A stretch of 64,000 nucleotides of DNA. Origin: Candidatus Zixiibacteriota bacterium (GTDB taxonomy: Bacteria > Zixibacteria > MSB-5A5 > WJJR01). Where the stretch lies: positions 1 through 64,000 of the forward strand of contig JBFMGX010000043.1 of assembly GCA_040752595.1 (NCBI GenBank), read 5' to 3'. The stretch's first letter is position 1. The number at the start of each line of letters is the position of its first letter. Position numbers and translations under genes: made by a program. Positions 25,547-34,586 of this stretch are shown one piece after another. A model generated the notes under the pieces. That model had not been told where the DNA came from and did no database searches. It saw nothing but the letters and a program-made list of their open reading frames with translations.

Positions 25547-27808
25547 TCAGCGGATCAGGATCATCCTTCTCGTCAGTACATCAACGCTGGCACGCATGCG
25601 ACACAAGTAGACGCCTGAGGCCAGCGCCTCGCCACGGTCGTCGGTACCATCCCAGAGCACATCATGCTCTCCCGTCATCTGATGTTGGCTGACCAACGTG
25701 CGCACCGGGCGGCCGAGGATGTCGACGATGTCCAGGGTGACATCGGCGTCGGCGCCAAGCGCATACCGGATGATGGTCCCGGCGTTGAACGGGTTGGGGT
25801 AATTCTGATCCAGTCGATAGCCGTGGGGCACTGGCGTATGCGCCGTGCTCTGCGACTGCAACCAGTGCAATACCTGTGCCCGGACGGCCGCTGTGACACG
25901 AGGGCATTCCAAGAGAGCGCCGGACAAGGCGTGGATGAAGTCGTCACTGCGCGCCGCCGACTCCTGAAGTTCTGCCAGGCCCGAGCCGATCTTGGCGGCC
26001 GCGACGAATCCAAAGAAGTCGGCGATGGGGCAGATGTCGAGGGAGTCGACGATGCCGTTGCCGTCGCAGTCGGCGTAAGTGGCGTCGCGTGGGATCCACG
26101 TCTCGGCGGGCTCCAGAGCCCAGGGGACGTCGCTGCGTTGCCGGGTCGGGCCTGTCCGAAGCCAGTGACGCGCCAACGGAAGGATGTCGCGTTCGTCGAC
26201 AGTTCCATCATCATTGGCATCCCCGGGACGGACGCCGGGACGCGTCGTCATCGTGTAGACATAATCATCACCCGGTGAACTCTCGGCGATGCCGTTGCCG
26301 TTCCCGTCAAAGCCGTTCCCTGCCAGATCGGTGAGCCGGGCATTGAGCCGGATCGTGATCTCGTCGTCGGGCGGCCAGTCCCCATCTATCAGCAGCAGCC
26401 AATCGTCGCTGTAGAAGAGCAATGCCGTGGCCGGCAGACGCCCGTGACGTCGCGATGTGACCTGGACAGTGGAGTCGAGGAGCGACTCGACGACGGCCTC
26501 GGAGAGCCGGATGGCGATCTCTCTATTCCACGGGAGATCGAGGGCGCCATTGGGCGGATCGGCGTCGAGCACGCGCGGCGGCACGCCTTCGCGGATCGTG
26601 ATTTGGGTGGTCGCCGTGTCGGAGCGTCCCCGGTTGTCCGTGGCCCGGAACCGCAGCGTTGCCTGCCCTTCTGTTGATGGGGTCCAGGCGAACGTCGATG
26701 TGATTCCTGTGGAGCCGCCGGTGAAAGGCAGTGGCGGCGCCATCGCCGCGCCGGCCGGCAGATTGTCCAGAAGGTCCAGCGTGATCGTATTCCCCGTGTC
26801 GGCATCGACGGCGTGGACGGTGAACGAAAGCGGCCGCCCGACATTGGTTGTGAACGGCCCGGGCGGGTCGAGCGTGCATCGCGGCGGCGCATTGGGGATT
26901 TCGCCGCAGATCAGACTGCGGGCGCGGATGAAGACGTCGGAGTCATAGAGCTCGTCGGTCGCATCGGCGATGGCGAGCTTGATGTGATTTGTCCCCGGCT
27001 GAATCGCGGTGGAGGCCACCAGGACGACGGTCAGACCGTCCATTTCGGTGTTGATCGGGCAGCCGCCGTCATTGCAGTCGTTGTTGCGGTAGTACGCCGG
27101 ATTGGTGGCGTGTGTTCCGAACGGGTTGCCGCCGTTGACGGTGTTGATCGACACCGGCGTGACGCGGTCGGGCAACAGCGCGATGTTGACGCCGTTGACA
27201 AAGAACCCGAAGACGTCGTTGTAGCTGGAGTCGACGAATTCGTTGTACTCCTCGGAGCCGAAGACATACTCAAAGGCGATATTCTGGACACTGTCGCAGG
27301 TAAAGTCGAACTCGAGCACGGCGGCGTCGTACGTCTCCAGGCCGGGGATGAGCGTGTTGAGATCATCATCGCCGGGGAGGTCGTGGGCCCGGTAGACGCT
27401 GTCGAACAGGTTGGGGCCGACAGTGTAGAGAACAGAACCGGTGCTCAGGACGATCCCCGAGTCGAAGCCGATAATCCCGCGGCCGCCGTGGAAGACGCCC
27501 ATCGCTTCCGGGGAACCGTTGTATCGGACATTGGAAATCATGATGGCGGACGTCCCGACCAGGTTATTGACGACGTCCAAGGGGGTCAGGCCACTGTTCA
27601 GGTCAGATAGCGCCAAACTGTCGTTCTGTGCCTGGGCCGGCTTCACCGCGGCCGGTGAGGGGACAGTGACAGGCGCGGTGGCGCCAGAACGTGCATGGTC
27701 CGTCGACGGCGGCGGGATGGAAGAACGCACGCTGCGTCCGGGTACAGCCGAGATGCACAGGGTCGACAGAACCAACCAGGCGCTTATGGTATAACGGAAG
27801 GTTTTCAT
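25547..27808 (-). CDS. Secreted choice-of-anchor L protein with dockerin and FlgD/T9SS-type C-terminal domain
   Basis: 753 aa; ATG 27808 with GGGAGA four bases upstream. Signal peptide about 1-24. Residues about 70-290 match the choice-of-anchor L domain (GFDSGIVLSTG, FVFGSEEYNEFV-type core). An Ig/cadherin-like segment (about 300-400) and a bacterial Ig-like domain (about 405-520) follow. A dockerin pair has DANDDGTVDERDI and DCDGNGIVDSLDI. The C-terminal about 90 residues (LDQNYPNPFNAGT ... GVYLCRM) are a FlgD-like Ig domain of the kind used as a type IX secretion/sorting tail in FCB bacteria. It is exported and probably surface-associated; no enzymatic activity is seen. Confidence 0.87.
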   Translation of the reverse strand: MKTFRYTISAWLVLSTLCISAVPGRSVRSSIPPPSTDHARSGATAPVTVPSPAAVKPAQAQNDSLALSDLNSGLTPLDVVNNLVGTSAIMISNVRYNGSPEAMGVFHGGRGIIGFDSGIVLSTGSVLYTVGPNLFDSVYRAHDLPGDDDLNTLIPGLETYDAAVLEFDFTCDSVQNIAFEYVFGSEEYNEFVDSSYNDVFGFFVNGVNIALLPDRVTPVSINTVNGGNPFGTHATNPAYYRNNDCNDGGCPINTEMDGLTVVLVASTAIQPGTNHIKLAIADATDELYDSDVFIRARSLICGEIPNAPPRCTLDPPGPFTTNVGRPLSFTVHAVDADTGNTITLDLLDNLPAGAAMAPPLPFTGGSTGITSTFAWTPSTEGQATLRFRATDNRGRSDTATTQITIREGVPPRVLDADPPNGALDLPWNREIAIRLSEAVVESLLDSTVQVTSRRHGRLPATALLFYSDDWLLLIDGDWPPDDEITIRLNARLTDLAGNGFDGNGNGIAESSPGDDYVYTMTTRPGVRPGDANDDGTVDERDILPLARHWLRTGPTRQRSDVPWALEPAETWIPRDATYADCDGNGIVDSLDICPIADFFGFVAAAKIGSGLAELQESAARSDDFIHALSGALLECPRVTAAVRAQVLHWLQSQSTAHTPVPHGYRLDQNYPNPFNAGTIIRYALGADADVTLDIVDILGRPVRTLVSQHQMTGEHDVLWDGTDDRGEALASGVYLCRMRASVDVLTRRMILIR

Positions 27809-28033
27809 CCGATCTCCCGAATCGAATGGCGGTCACGCCGGGCGTCGGACGCCGCCCGCATGCGGCCTCAGCACACAAAGCTAACATCGGTTGCCTACCG
27901 CAGCAAGCCCGGAACATCGCGTTCTACGCATCGGCGCTGTCTTTGTTACGATACCGCTTGCCCGCCGGGAGGAATCGGACAAAATTATCGGGTTGTGGTG
28001 GTGACCTCGACCGTCTCTTTCAAGGAGTCCCCG

Positions 28034-29677
28034 ATGGACAGGGTGTGGCGGGTTGTGCTGTCATCGGTTTGTGGGTGTGTGATCCTGTTCGCGGCGGCGT
28101 CCGTCGGGGCGGCGCCCCGTCTGGCCGTCGTTATCGTCGTAGACCAGATGCGCGCCGATTACCTGACACGGCTGGAGTCGGAGTACACTGGCGGCCTGAA
28201 CCGATTGGTCAAGGGCGGCGTGCGATTCACCGAGGCGCACCACGATCATGCTGTCACCGTTACCTCCGTCGGACACGCCGCCATTGCCACGGGGTGCTTT
28301 CCCGGACGGCATGGGATTGTCGGCAATTCCTGGTTCGATCGACGTTCCGGCCGAGTCGTGACCTCGTGGGGCGATTCGGCGGCCCCCGTCGTGGGCTCGA
28401 CTGTAGGAGAGGGCGTTTCACCGGCGGCATTGCTGCGCCCCACTCTCGGCGAATGGCTGAAAGAGCAGTCGCCGTCAAGTCGAGTGTTTGCCATTTCGGG
28501 GAAGAACTACGCGGCCGCCATGATGGGCGGGCATCATCCCGATGGCGTTTGGTGGTACGATCACCGGACCGGCAACTTCATCACATCGACCTATTACCTG
28601 ACTCAGGTTCCGGATTGGGTGGAGGCCTTCAACCGCTCCGAAGCCAAGGATCACTACTACCGCAAGGGTTGGGAGCGGGGCTGGCCGGAAGCGTCGTATT
28701 CCTCTGCGCACAGCGATTCCTTTCCGTCTGAGAACGACGGCATTGACATCACCTTCCCGCATCACTTCGACACGACAAGCCGCACGCCCGACAGTTCATA
28801 TTACGGGGCGCTGCGGGTGACACCGTTCAGCGACGAGTTGCTGATCGATTTCGCCGCGGCGTTGGTGCGAGACGAGCAACTCGGTACCGACACCGTTCCC
28901 GACCTGCTGTGGATCAGTTGTTCGGCCACCGATATGATTGGTCATGCCTTCGGGCCGGACAGCCGGGAGATGGTCGACAACCTGCTGCGGCTCGACGGCA
29001 CGATCGGTGGATTCCTCGGCTTTCTTGATGGGACGGTCGGCGCGGACAACTACGTGGTCGTGCTGGCTTCGGACCACGGCGTGATGCCGTTTCCCGAGGA
29101 TCTGGCACGGCAGGGAATCATGGGTCAACGGGTCTCGCGCGTGGAGTACCGGCGGATCATCGACAGCGTCGTTGCCGGCACAGCGGAAGCGCTGGGCATC
29201 GGCGAGCCGCTGATCGAGGCCCGGGTCAATGGCATCGTTCTGGACACCGGCGCGGCACTCACGCGTGGGATCGCTCCGGAAGACCTGCGTCAGGCGGTCG
29301 CCGCCGATCTGCGTCGCGTTCCGTTCATCGACGAAGTCATGACCTATGATGAGCTGTTTGCGCCCCGTGCCGTCGTGCGCGGGTATCGCGATGTCTACCG
29401 CCGCAGTTTCTGCCCTGACCGGGCACCAGACCTGGCGTTGCGCCTGGTCGAATACACCTTGATCGATGACGGCGGTCATGGGACAACGCATGGATCACCT
29501 TACGATCATGACACGCATGTCCCTCTGCTGTTCTTTGGACAGGGCGTACTGGGTGGGCAGGTGATTGCGACTCCCGTGCGGACAGTCGATATCGCGCCGA
29601 CGCTCGCCGCCATGATCGGTATCAAGGCGCCGGAAGGCATTGACGGGTCGGTACTGACCGAGGTACTGGCGAAGTGA
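28034..29677 (+). CDS. PafA-like alkaline phosphatase (type I phosphodiesterase superfamily), exported
   Basis: 547 aa; ATG 28034 with AAGGAG upstream. Signal peptide about 1-26. Alkaline phosphatase superfamily with a two-zinc site: metal ligands in VIVVDQM, SATDMIGHAFGP, ASDHGVMPF and DTHVPLLFFG; the nucleophile Thr is in TVTSVGHAA and Asn in IVGNSW. PafA-type monoesterases carry a Lys and Arg pair that holds the phosphate; here ISGKNYAA keeps the Lys but has Tyr where Arg is expected, so specificity may differ. Inferred role: periplasmic hydrolysis of phosphate esters. It is divergent from the anchor-L gene; cstA follows. Confidence 0.87.
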   Translation: MDRVWRVVLSSVCGCVILFAAASVGAAPRLAVVIVVDQMRADYLTRLESEYTGGLNRLVKGGVRFTEAHHDHAVTVTSVGHAAIATGCFPGRHGIVGNSWFDRRSGRVVTSWGDSAAPVVGSTVGEGVSPAALLRPTLGEWLKEQSPSSRVFAISGKNYAAAMMGGHHPDGVWWYDHRTGNFITSTYYLTQVPDWVEAFNRSEAKDHYYRKGWERGWPEASYSSAHSDSFPSENDGIDITFPHHFDTTSRTPDSSYYGALRVTPFSDELLIDFAAALVRDEQLGTDTVPDLLWISCSATDMIGHAFGPDSREMVDNLLRLDGTIGGFLGFLDGTVGADNYVVVLASDHGVMPFPEDLARQGIMGQRVSRVEYRRIIDSVVAGTAEALGIGEPLIEARVNGIVLDTGAALTRGIAPEDLRQAVAADLRRVPFIDEVMTYDELFAPRAVVRGYRDVYRRSFCPDRAPDLALRLVEYTLIDDGGHGTTHGSPYDHDTHVPLLFFGQGVLGGQVIATPVRTVDIAPTLAAMIGIKAPEGIDGSVLTEVLAK

Positions 29678-29846
29678 CACATCGGGCGCGCGACCACGCC
29701 GTTTTGAACCTGGAACAGAATCTGCCGGCTCAAGATCACCCTCACTCGCCCACCCTTGGCGGGCGACCTCTCCCGGAGGGAGAGGTTATCGGTCACCCTC
29801 TCCTCTGTGCGGCGGGTAGGGCCACGATGACGACGGGAGGGCAATT
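29678..29846. repeat. Partial family A repeat between phosphatase and cstA
   Basis: About 29740-29800 holds CACCCTCACTCGCC, a CACCCTTGGCGGGCG palindrome, and CTCTCCCGGAGGGAGAG. No terminal CTAACA repeat is visible, so it is a fragment or a different subtype. Confidence 0.5.
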
Positions 29847-31511
29847 GTGAGTCTGCCGCTCTTGGCACTGGCGTTTCTTGTTCTTCTGGTCGCGGCGTAT
29901 CGTCTCTACGGGGGCTGGGTGGCGCGGCAGTTCCGGATCGACGACAGCCGACCAACGCCGGCGCAGACGGTCAATGACGGGGTCGACTTCGTGCCGGTGC
30001 GCCCCTTCTATCTGTTCGGGCAACACTTCTCGGCGATTGCGGCGGCGGGGCCGATCGCCGGGCCGATTCTCGCCTGTCAGACCTTCGGATGGTTGCCCTG
30101 CCTGCTGTGGATTTCGCTCGGGGTCGTGCTGATCGGCGCGGTGCATGACTTTTCGACGCTGACCGCCTCGGTTCGTCACGGCGCCCGCTCCATTGCCGAC
30201 ATCACGCGCGAACATCTGGGGCCGCGGGCAGGGATGGCGATCCTGCTGTTCATCTGGATTTCGCTTTTGTACGTGGTGGTGGCCTTCACCGACATCACGG
30301 CAGGCACGTTCGTTCACACCAGCGAAGAACTGGAAGGGGTGTCTGTCCGCTTCAATCCCGGCGGAGCCGTCGCCGCCGCGAGCGTGCTCTACCTGACGCT
30401 GTCGGTCATCATGGGACTGGTGCAGCGATTCCTCAAGCCACCGCTGTGGCTGGTGACCATCATCTTCGTTCCGGCATCGCTGGCGGCCGCGTGGACGGGG
30501 ACATACCTGTCGCACTGGCTGACCTTCGACGCGCGGACGTGGGGGCTACTGATCCTGGCCTACTGCGCCGTAGCGTCGGTCGTCCCGGTGTGGCTGCTCT
30601 TGCAGCCGCGAGGATACTTGGGCGGATTCATCCTCTACATGGCGCTGGGCATCGGCGTGATCGGGGTCTTCTTCGGCGGGTACGACATTCAACAACCGGC
30701 CTTCAACACCTGGGATGTGGGCGGGATGACGGGGACGTTGTTTCCGTTCCTGTTTGTGACGATCGCCTGCGGGGCCTGCTCGGGATTCCACGGTCTCGTG
30801 TGTTCGGGGACGACATCGAAACAGGTCGAGAAGGAATCGCACCTACAGCCGGTCGGCTACGGGGCCATGCTCGCGGAGGGGTTCGTGGCCCTGATCGCGC
30901 TGGTGACGATCATGATGATCACCCCGGCGCAGACGCAGGGGCTCAAGCCGGGTACGATCTACGGCAACGGCATCGGACGGTTCCTGACGCTTCTGATCGG
31001 CGAGCGCAACCTTCCCTTCGCGGTCACATTCGGCGCAATGGCCTTCTCGACGTTTGTGTTCGACACGCTCGACGTCTGCACGCGTCTGGGGCGGTACATT
31101 CTGCAGGAGTTGTCCGGGCGGCGCGACCGGGTCAGCGCAGTCGTGGCGACACTGGTGACGATTGCCCTGCCGGTCTACTTCATCGCCGGCGCCAAAGAAG
31201 GGGCATGGGTGCGATTCTGGACTCTGTTTGGCGCCTCCAATCAACTCTTGGCGGCGCTGTCGCTGCTGACGATCACGATATGGTTGTACCAGGCGCGCAA
31301 GCGGATCGCTTTTACATTGCTGCCGATGCTCTTTGTGTTGACGATTACGCTTTGGGCGCTGATCAAGCTGTCGCTGGCCAATTTCCACGCGATGCAAGGC
31401 GTGGATGTGGCGTTCCTCAATGGTGTCGCGGCGCTGGCGCTGATCATGCTGGCCATGCTCCTCGCCGTCACGGCGGTCTGGAAGGCGTCGCACGACTCAA
31501 CACACGCGTAG
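29847..31511 (+). CDS. cstA: CstA-family carbon starvation protein (peptide/pyruvate transporter)
   Basis: 554 aa; GTG 29847 with GGGAGG upstream. Inner-membrane protein with about 15 helices. The N-terminal YRLYGGW, TPAQTVNDGVDFVP and the HFSAIAAAGPIAGPILA segment are hallmarks of CstA, as is GACSGFHGLVCSGTTSKQV. Family members import peptides or pyruvate in E. coli during nutrient limitation. It is shorter than E. coli CstA (about 700 aa), like many CstA homologues in other phyla. It stands alone after the phosphatase, with repeat DNA on both sides. Confidence 0.92.
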   Translation: MSLPLLALAFLVLLVAAYRLYGGWVARQFRIDDSRPTPAQTVNDGVDFVPVRPFYLFGQHFSAIAAAGPIAGPILACQTFGWLPCLLWISLGVVLIGAVHDFSTLTASVRHGARSIADITREHLGPRAGMAILLFIWISLLYVVVAFTDITAGTFVHTSEELEGVSVRFNPGGAVAAASVLYLTLSVIMGLVQRFLKPPLWLVTIIFVPASLAAAWTGTYLSHWLTFDARTWGLLILAYCAVASVVPVWLLLQPRGYLGGFILYMALGIGVIGVFFGGYDIQQPAFNTWDVGGMTGTLFPFLFVTIACGACSGFHGLVCSGTTSKQVEKESHLQPVGYGAMLAEGFVALIALVTIMMITPAQTQGLKPGTIYGNGIGRFLTLLIGERNLPFAVTFGAMAFSTFVFDTLDVCTRLGRYILQELSGRRDRVSAVVATLVTIALPVYFIAGAKEGAWVRFWTLFGASNQLLAALSLLTITIWLYQARKRIAFTLLPMLFVLTITLWALIKLSLANFHAMQGVDVAFLNGVAALALIMLAMLLAVTAVWKASHDSTHA

Positions 31512-31544
31512 CATCGTGCGCTGGAGAATGCGCGGACGGAAGTG

Positions 31545-31645
31545 ACCCCTCACCCGATCCGCCTGCGGCGGATCGACCCCTCCCGGAGGGAGAGGTTATG
31601 TTCTCCCTCTTCCTCCGGGAGGGGGTCGGGGTGAGGGATTCTAAC
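31545..31645. repeat. Partial family A repeat downstream of cstA and livF
   Basis: CCCCTCACCCGATCCGCC, TGCGGCGGATCG, CCTCCCGGAGGGAGAGG, then the inverse TCCTCCGGGAGGGGGTCGG and GGTGAGGG. The inverted arrangement makes a large hairpin at the convergent cstA/livF junction and may act as a two-way terminator. Lacks the full terminal repeats. Confidence 0.5.
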
Positions 31646-31675
31646 GCTCCTTTGGCGCTTGGTTTACGTGAGCGG

Positions 31676-32413
31676 CTATGCTTCGCCGAGGTAAGTGCGG
31701 CGGACGTCGTCGGAGCGGAGAAGCTCGTGGCAGGGACCGGACAGCGCGATGGCGCCGGTTTCCATGACATATCCGGTTTGAGCGATCGTCAGCGCCATGT
31801 GGGCGTTCTGTTCTACCAGCAGGATCGTCGTGCCGCTGGCGTTGATGCGTCGGATCGCCTGGAACACCGTTTCGACCAGTATCGGTGACAGACCGAGCGA
31901 TGGCTCGTCCATCAGCACGAGCCGTGGTCGGCTCATCAGGGCACGACCAATTGCCAGCATCTGCTGTTCGCCGCCCGAGAGTGTTCCCGCGCTCTGCTTG
32001 AGCCGTTCGGCCAGACGCGGGAACAACTGCATCACCCACTCCCAGTCCTCCGCGATTCCGGGGGCGTCGGTGCGGGCGTATGCCCCCATCTGGAGATTCT
32101 CCTTCACCGACAGATTGGCGAAGACGATTCGTCCCTCGGGGACGTGGGCGATGCCGTGGTGGACGATCTTGTGCGGGGGCAGCGACGAGAGCACACACGG
32201 CTCTGCGGTTTCGCCATCCGGCCAGTAGCAGATTGTTCCCTGTCGCGGTCGCAAGAGTCCCGAGATTGTGCGCAACAGCGTGGTCTTGCCCGCCCCATTG
32301 GCTCCGATGAGTGTGACGATTTGGCCCTTGTCCACGGAGAAGGAAATTCCCCGCAGCGCAGCGATGGCGCCGTAGGCGACATGAAGGTTGTCGATGCGGA
32401 GAAGTGTGGACAT
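31676..32413 (-). CDS. livF: Branched-chain amino acid ABC transporter ATPase LivF
   Basis: 245 aa. ABC ATPase that energises import with LivG. Walker A GANGAGKTT, signature LSGGEQQ, Walker B LVLMDEPS, H-loop LVEQN. The HIAHVPEGR-type segment (GIAHVPEGRIVFANLSVKENL) is characteristic of LivF. Last gene of livK-livH-livM-livG-livF on the minus strand; ATG 32413, weak ribosome site, 52 bases after livG with a short palindrome in the gap. Confidence 0.92.
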   Translation of the reverse strand: MSTLLRIDNLHVAYGAIAALRGISFSVDKGQIVTLIGANGAGKTTLLRTISGLLRPRQGTICYWPDGETAEPCVLSSLPPHKIVHHGIAHVPEGRIVFANLSVKENLQMGAYARTDAPGIAEDWEWVMQLFPRLAERLKQSAGTLSGGEQQMLAIGRALMSRPRLVLMDEPSLGLSPILVETVFQAIRRINASGTTILLVEQNAHMALTIAQTGYVMETGAIALSGPCHELLRSDDVRRTYLGEA

Positions 32414-32428
32414 GTTGTTTCTGTCGCG

Positions 32429-32449
32429 CAGGGGGTCGAAGGCCCCCTG
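32429..32449. repeat. Short palindrome between livG and livF
   Basis: CAGGGGG/CCCCCTG with a seven-base loop, the same core as at 853-873. In an operon gap it could modulate relative expression. Confidence 0.45.
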
Positions 32450-32465
32450 TCCTCAGCGGTGACTG

Positions 32466-33302
32466 TTACTCTCCACCGGCGTGCACGTTCTCGCCGTCGT
32501 GCGGACGTCCCAGATACGCCTCGATGACGCGCGGGTCGCGCTGGATGTCTTCGGGGCGACCCTCGGCGATCTTCTCGCCGTAGTCCAGCACCGCCACGCG
32601 CTCGCAGATTCCCATGACGACCTTCATGTCATGCTCGATGAGCAGAATGGACAACTTCCGCTCAACCTGCAGGCGCTTGATCAATGACATCAACTGTGTC
32701 TTTTCGCCCGTGTTCATCCCGGCGGCGGGCTCATCGAGGAGCAGCAGCGTGGGATTGGTCGCCAGCGCGCGGGCCATTTCCAGACGACGTTGCTCGCCGT
32801 AGGGCAGGTTGCGCGCCAGTTCGTGCTCGAAGCGCATGAGGTCGAAGTACGCCAGAAGCTCCCGGGCCTGGTCCCGCACGCGTTGTTCGCTGCGCGCGTT
32901 GCGCTGCGTCGCCGCCACGACCTGCCAGAGGGAAACCGGTGCGGTCTGGTGCAGTGCCGCGCGCACGTTGTCGAGCACGGTCATGCTGCCCCAGAGACGG
33001 ATGTTCTGGAACGTGCGTGCGATGCCGCGGCGGTTGATCACGTGCGGCGGCAGACCGGAGATCTCGTGGTTGTGAAAGGTGATGCTTCCCCCGTCGAGGC
33101 CGTAGACTCCGGTGGCCATGTTGAACATCGTGGTCTTGCCGGCGCCGTTGGGGCCGATCAACCCCAACAACTCCCCCTGGCCGACGGTGAGCGTGACGTT
33201 CTTGATCGCCGCCAGTCCACCGAACGACAGGGAGGTGTCGCGGAATTCCAGGATGGGGGGAGCCGCGGTCACTGTCTCAGCCATCGCCGGGGAAGAAGCC
33301 AT
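32466..33302 (-). CDS. livG: Branched-chain amino acid ABC transporter ATPase LivG
   Basis: 278 aa. Walker A GPNGAGKTT, GIARTFQNIRLW (family-specific), a variant signature LPYGEQRR, Walker B LLLLDEPAAGMN, H-loop LIEHD. The C-terminal GRPEDIQRDPRVIEAYLG is the LivG end. Start is uncertain between GTG 33308, ATG 33302 and ATG 33284; all but the last overlap livM's 3' end, and none has a good ribosome site, pointing to translational coupling. Confidence 0.92.
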   Translation of the reverse strand: MASSPAMAETVTAAPPILEFRDTSLSFGGLAAIKNVTLTVGQGELLGLIGPNGAGKTTMFNMATGVYGLDGGSITFHNHEISGLPPHVINRRGIARTFQNIRLWGSMTVLDNVRAALHQTAPVSLWQVVAATQRNARSEQRVRDQARELLAYFDLMRFEHELARNLPYGEQRRLEMARALATNPTLLLLDEPAAGMNTGEKTQLMSLIKRLQVERKLSILLIEHDMKVVMGICERVAVLDYGEKIAEGRPEDIQRDPRVIEAYLGRPHDGENVHAGGE

Positions 33303-34267
33303 CGCCACTGGAATTCATGCCCGCCCATGAGCCCTTGGGGGCGGGTCAGCATCATAACGATGAGGAGGAACGAGTACAACACCATGCGCCACGATTGCGC
33401 CACGCGCAGGAACTCCGGCAGGATGGTCAGCACGACGGCGGCGATGATGCTGCCGGTGATGCTGCCGCCGCCGCCGAGAACGACAAAGACGATGATCTCG
33501 ATGGAGCGCAGGAAGGTGAAGGAGTTCGTGTGCAGGTACTGCATGTAGTGGGCCTGCAATCCGCCGGCGGTGCCGGCAAAGAAGGCCCCCAGAACGAACG
33601 CCAGCACCTTGTAACGGGTCGTATCGATTCCCATGGCTGCGGCGGCGTCTTCGTCCTCGCGCAGGGCGACCAGTGACCGCCCCGGCATCGCCACGATCAG
33701 GTTGCGCACGACCAGCACGCAGAGGCCGGCGATCAGAAATACCCAGGTGAAGGTCGTCCAGCGCGGGATGTCCGTGAACCCGCGGGCGCCGCCGACAAAC
33801 TCGGTGTTGAGGATGACAACGCGAATGATCTCGCCCATGCCGAGTGTCGCGATCGCCAGGTAATCGCCGCGCAACCGCAAAGTCGGGATCCCGACCAGGA
33901 GCCCGGCCAGCGCGGCGACGATCCCACCGAACAGGAGTGCGACCGCCAACGCGGCGTTGGTCACAATCCCGCCCAGCACTCCGCTGGCGCCCCAGGATGC
34001 CAGCGCCGGGGCCAGGACATAGAATGACAGTGCCGCCGCGCCATAGCCGCCCAGCGCCATGAACCCGGCATGGCCGATGGAGAATTGTCCGGCGAATCCG
34101 AGGACAAGGTTCAGACTGACCGCCAATGTAACGTTGATGCCGATGAAGACCAATATCTGCGCATAGTATGGACCGATCCAGCCGATCAGGGTGCGCCCGA
34201 CAGCCGCCAACAACAACACGTAGACGGCGAACCAAAGGAATGTGCGTCGGGCGCCGGGGGCGGTCAT
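33269..34267 (-). CDS. livM: Branched-chain amino acid ABC transporter permease LivM
   Basis: 332 aa inner-membrane permease with about nine helices. LNLVLGFAGQFSIGHAGFMALGGYGAA and the GIPTLRLRGDYLAIATLGMGEIIR loop are diagnostic for LivM, as are AHYMQYLHTNSFTF and the final LTRPQGLMG. The ATG at 34267 is chosen because upstream in-frame sequence is translated repeat DNA. Overlaps livG. Confidence 0.92.
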   Translation of the reverse strand: MTAPGARRTFLWFAVYVLLLAAVGRTLIGWIGPYYAQILVFIGINVTLAVSLNLVLGFAGQFSIGHAGFMALGGYGAAALSFYVLAPALASWGASGVLGGIVTNAALAVALLFGGIVAALAGLLVGIPTLRLRGDYLAIATLGMGEIIRVVILNTEFVGGARGFTDIPRWTTFTWVFLIAGLCVLVVRNLIVAMPGRSLVALREDEDAAAAMGIDTTRYKVLAFVLGAFFAGTAGGLQAHYMQYLHTNSFTFLRSIEIIVFVVLGGGGSITGSIIAAVVLTILPEFLRVAQSWRMVLYSFLLIVMMLTRPQGLMGGHEFQWRWLLPRRWLRQ

Positions 34268-34360
34268 CGTATCAGGTTCGAGAATGAACAGCAGATGCCT
34301 CGCTGCGCTCGGCATGACAGACTGCTGAAGAAATCGTGAGCGAGCAAGCACATCGTCTCT

Positions 34361-34586
34361 TAGGGCTTCCAACAAAATGAGCAGGCGAAAGAACTCCCTC
34401 ACCCGATCCGTCCTCCGGACGGATCGACCTGTCCCCCTCGACCCGGCTCGGGGCAAGCCGGAGGGAGAGGTTGGACTTCCCCTCTCCCCTCTGGGGAGAG
34501 GGCGGGGTGAGGGGTTGTTGCCGGCGCGTGGCACATGCCGAAGTCACATCGCACGTTGAACTTCTCATTCTGTTAGACGCTCTTAG
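34361..34586. repeat. MITE-like repeat family A, copy 3 (livH-livM junction)
   Basis: Left end GGGCTTCCAACAAAATGAGC, inverted right end CTCATTCTGTTAGACGCTCTTA. Same internal modules as copy 1, with a near-identical stretch GACCCGGCTCGGGGCAAGCC. Its right end coincides with the last codon and stop of livH (34585-34583). Fills the 315-base gap of the liv operon. Confidence 0.75.

Noticed and set aside
30446-31888. Second long frame across cstA and livF
   Set aside because: Alternate-frame reading of cstA that runs into repeat DNA and antisense livF.
34268-34534. N-terminal extension of livM
   Set aside because: The extra residues are translated family A repeat; similar peptides appear wherever the repeat is in frame, such as before queF.
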